Part shown: positions 63,806-64,000 of the stretch, one piece after another | Layout of the letters: the number at the start of each line of letters is the position of its first letter | How positions within the stretch are numbered: the stretch's first letter is position 1 | Source of the DNA: Microbispora sp. H11081 | GTDB lineage: Bacteria > Actinomycetota > Actinomycetes > Streptosporangiales > Streptosporangiaceae | Assembly (NCBI RefSeq): GCF_012999535.1 | Contig: NZ_JABBWV010000005.1 | Coordinates: 1-64,000 of the forward strand | Length of the DNA: 64,000 nucleotides | Direction: 5' to 3' | Translations under genes and position numbers: made by a program | The notes under the pieces: model-generated | Databases searched by the model: none | Seen by the model: only the letters and a program-made list of their open reading frames with translations | What the model was told of the DNA's origin: nothing

Positions 63806-64000
63806 TCAGTCAGGAGAGAAAGACGGGTCGTCCGCCGCTGTGCGGACCACCGGGGGAACAACCGCCGCCAGTGGGGCGGGCAGCTTGGTGAAGCGCGGTT
63901 CGATCACGTTCCGCGCGACATCCCCGAACAGGATGTTTCCACCGCTCGACTGCGGGACCAGGCCCTGGTCTGCGGGCGCGTGGTCCACGGTGGAGGGCGG
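63806..64000 (-). CDS. 3' end of a gene running off the window
   Basis: The minus-strand frame is open from the window edge to the TGA at 63806-63808. The last residues include GGNILFGDVARNVIEPRFTKLPAPLAAVVPPVV. No start codon is required within the window, though a GTG at 63988 could begin a 60-aa protein. The family is not recognised. It is upstream of the chaplin gene on the same strand, 205 bp away. Confidence 0.4.
   Translation of the reverse strand, partial: PPSTVDHAPADQGLVPQSSGGNILFGDVARNVIEPRFTKLPAPLAAVVPPVVRTAADDPSFSPD

Overview
The window is high-GC DNA from a filamentous, sporulating actinobacterium. The best guess is order Streptosporangiales (Nonomuraea, Microbispora or Planobispora-like). 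The clues are a long multi-domain chaplin, an MFS-thymidylate kinase fusion, a DUF3180-fol-ftsH-hpt-tilS-dacB-ppa block, SigE-type sigma factors, DUF5703 and DUF6247 genes, and codon use with almost all third positions G or C. Genus-level placement is inference.

Left part (1-13,300): an orphan NuoD-like subunit, then a largely minus-strand housekeeping block. It runs tilS, hpt, ftsH, folE, folP, an NTF2-like gene, folB, folK, DUF3180, covering folate synthesis, purine salvage, tRNA lysidine and membrane proteolysis. It is preceded by a zinc metalloprotease and dacB, with plus-strand ppa and an NlpC/P60 cell-wall hydrolase beside them. The gaps hold repeats: a 22-bp exact repeat, boxes spaced exactly 53 bp apart, and a duplicated 65-bp element.

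Middle part (13,300-39,200): accessory and regulatory genes. These include a one-piece sigma/zinc-finger/membrane protein, an XRE regulator next to a zinc alcohol dehydrogenase, an ABC-F ATPase, and a three-gene set that looks built to activate and reduce a carboxylic acid (flavoprotein, short adenylating ligase, aldehyde dehydrogenase). There is also an anchored alpha/beta hydrolase, a methyltransferase, a secreted protein made of about 18 [E/Y]TRxVTESRPVT-type repeats, and an ECF sigma operon whose partner carries an FtsX-like extracellular domain. It ends with a DUF11 surface protein, an orphan TOPRIM protein, and an HTH-NB-ARC-TPR regulator opposite a carboxymuconolactone decarboxylase-family gene.

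Right-middle (39,200-47,800): a patchy, AT-richer, partly decayed stretch flanks a Tat-exported phospholipase C. It contains a DUF6247 gene with a broken RelE-like toxin downstream, and tRNA-Thr(CGT). Two secreted enzymes follow: a Tap-like peptidase lipoprotein and a GH43-CBM6-ricin enzyme with a LacI-type operator in front.

Right part (47,800-64,000): a conserved minus-strand replication block (topA, metallophosphoesterase, MFS-tmk, holB, ricT), into which a sigma/beta-propeller pair has been placed between holB and ricT, plus an XPB-like orphan. Last is a surface protein with eight chaplin domains, and the 3' end of a further gene running off the window.
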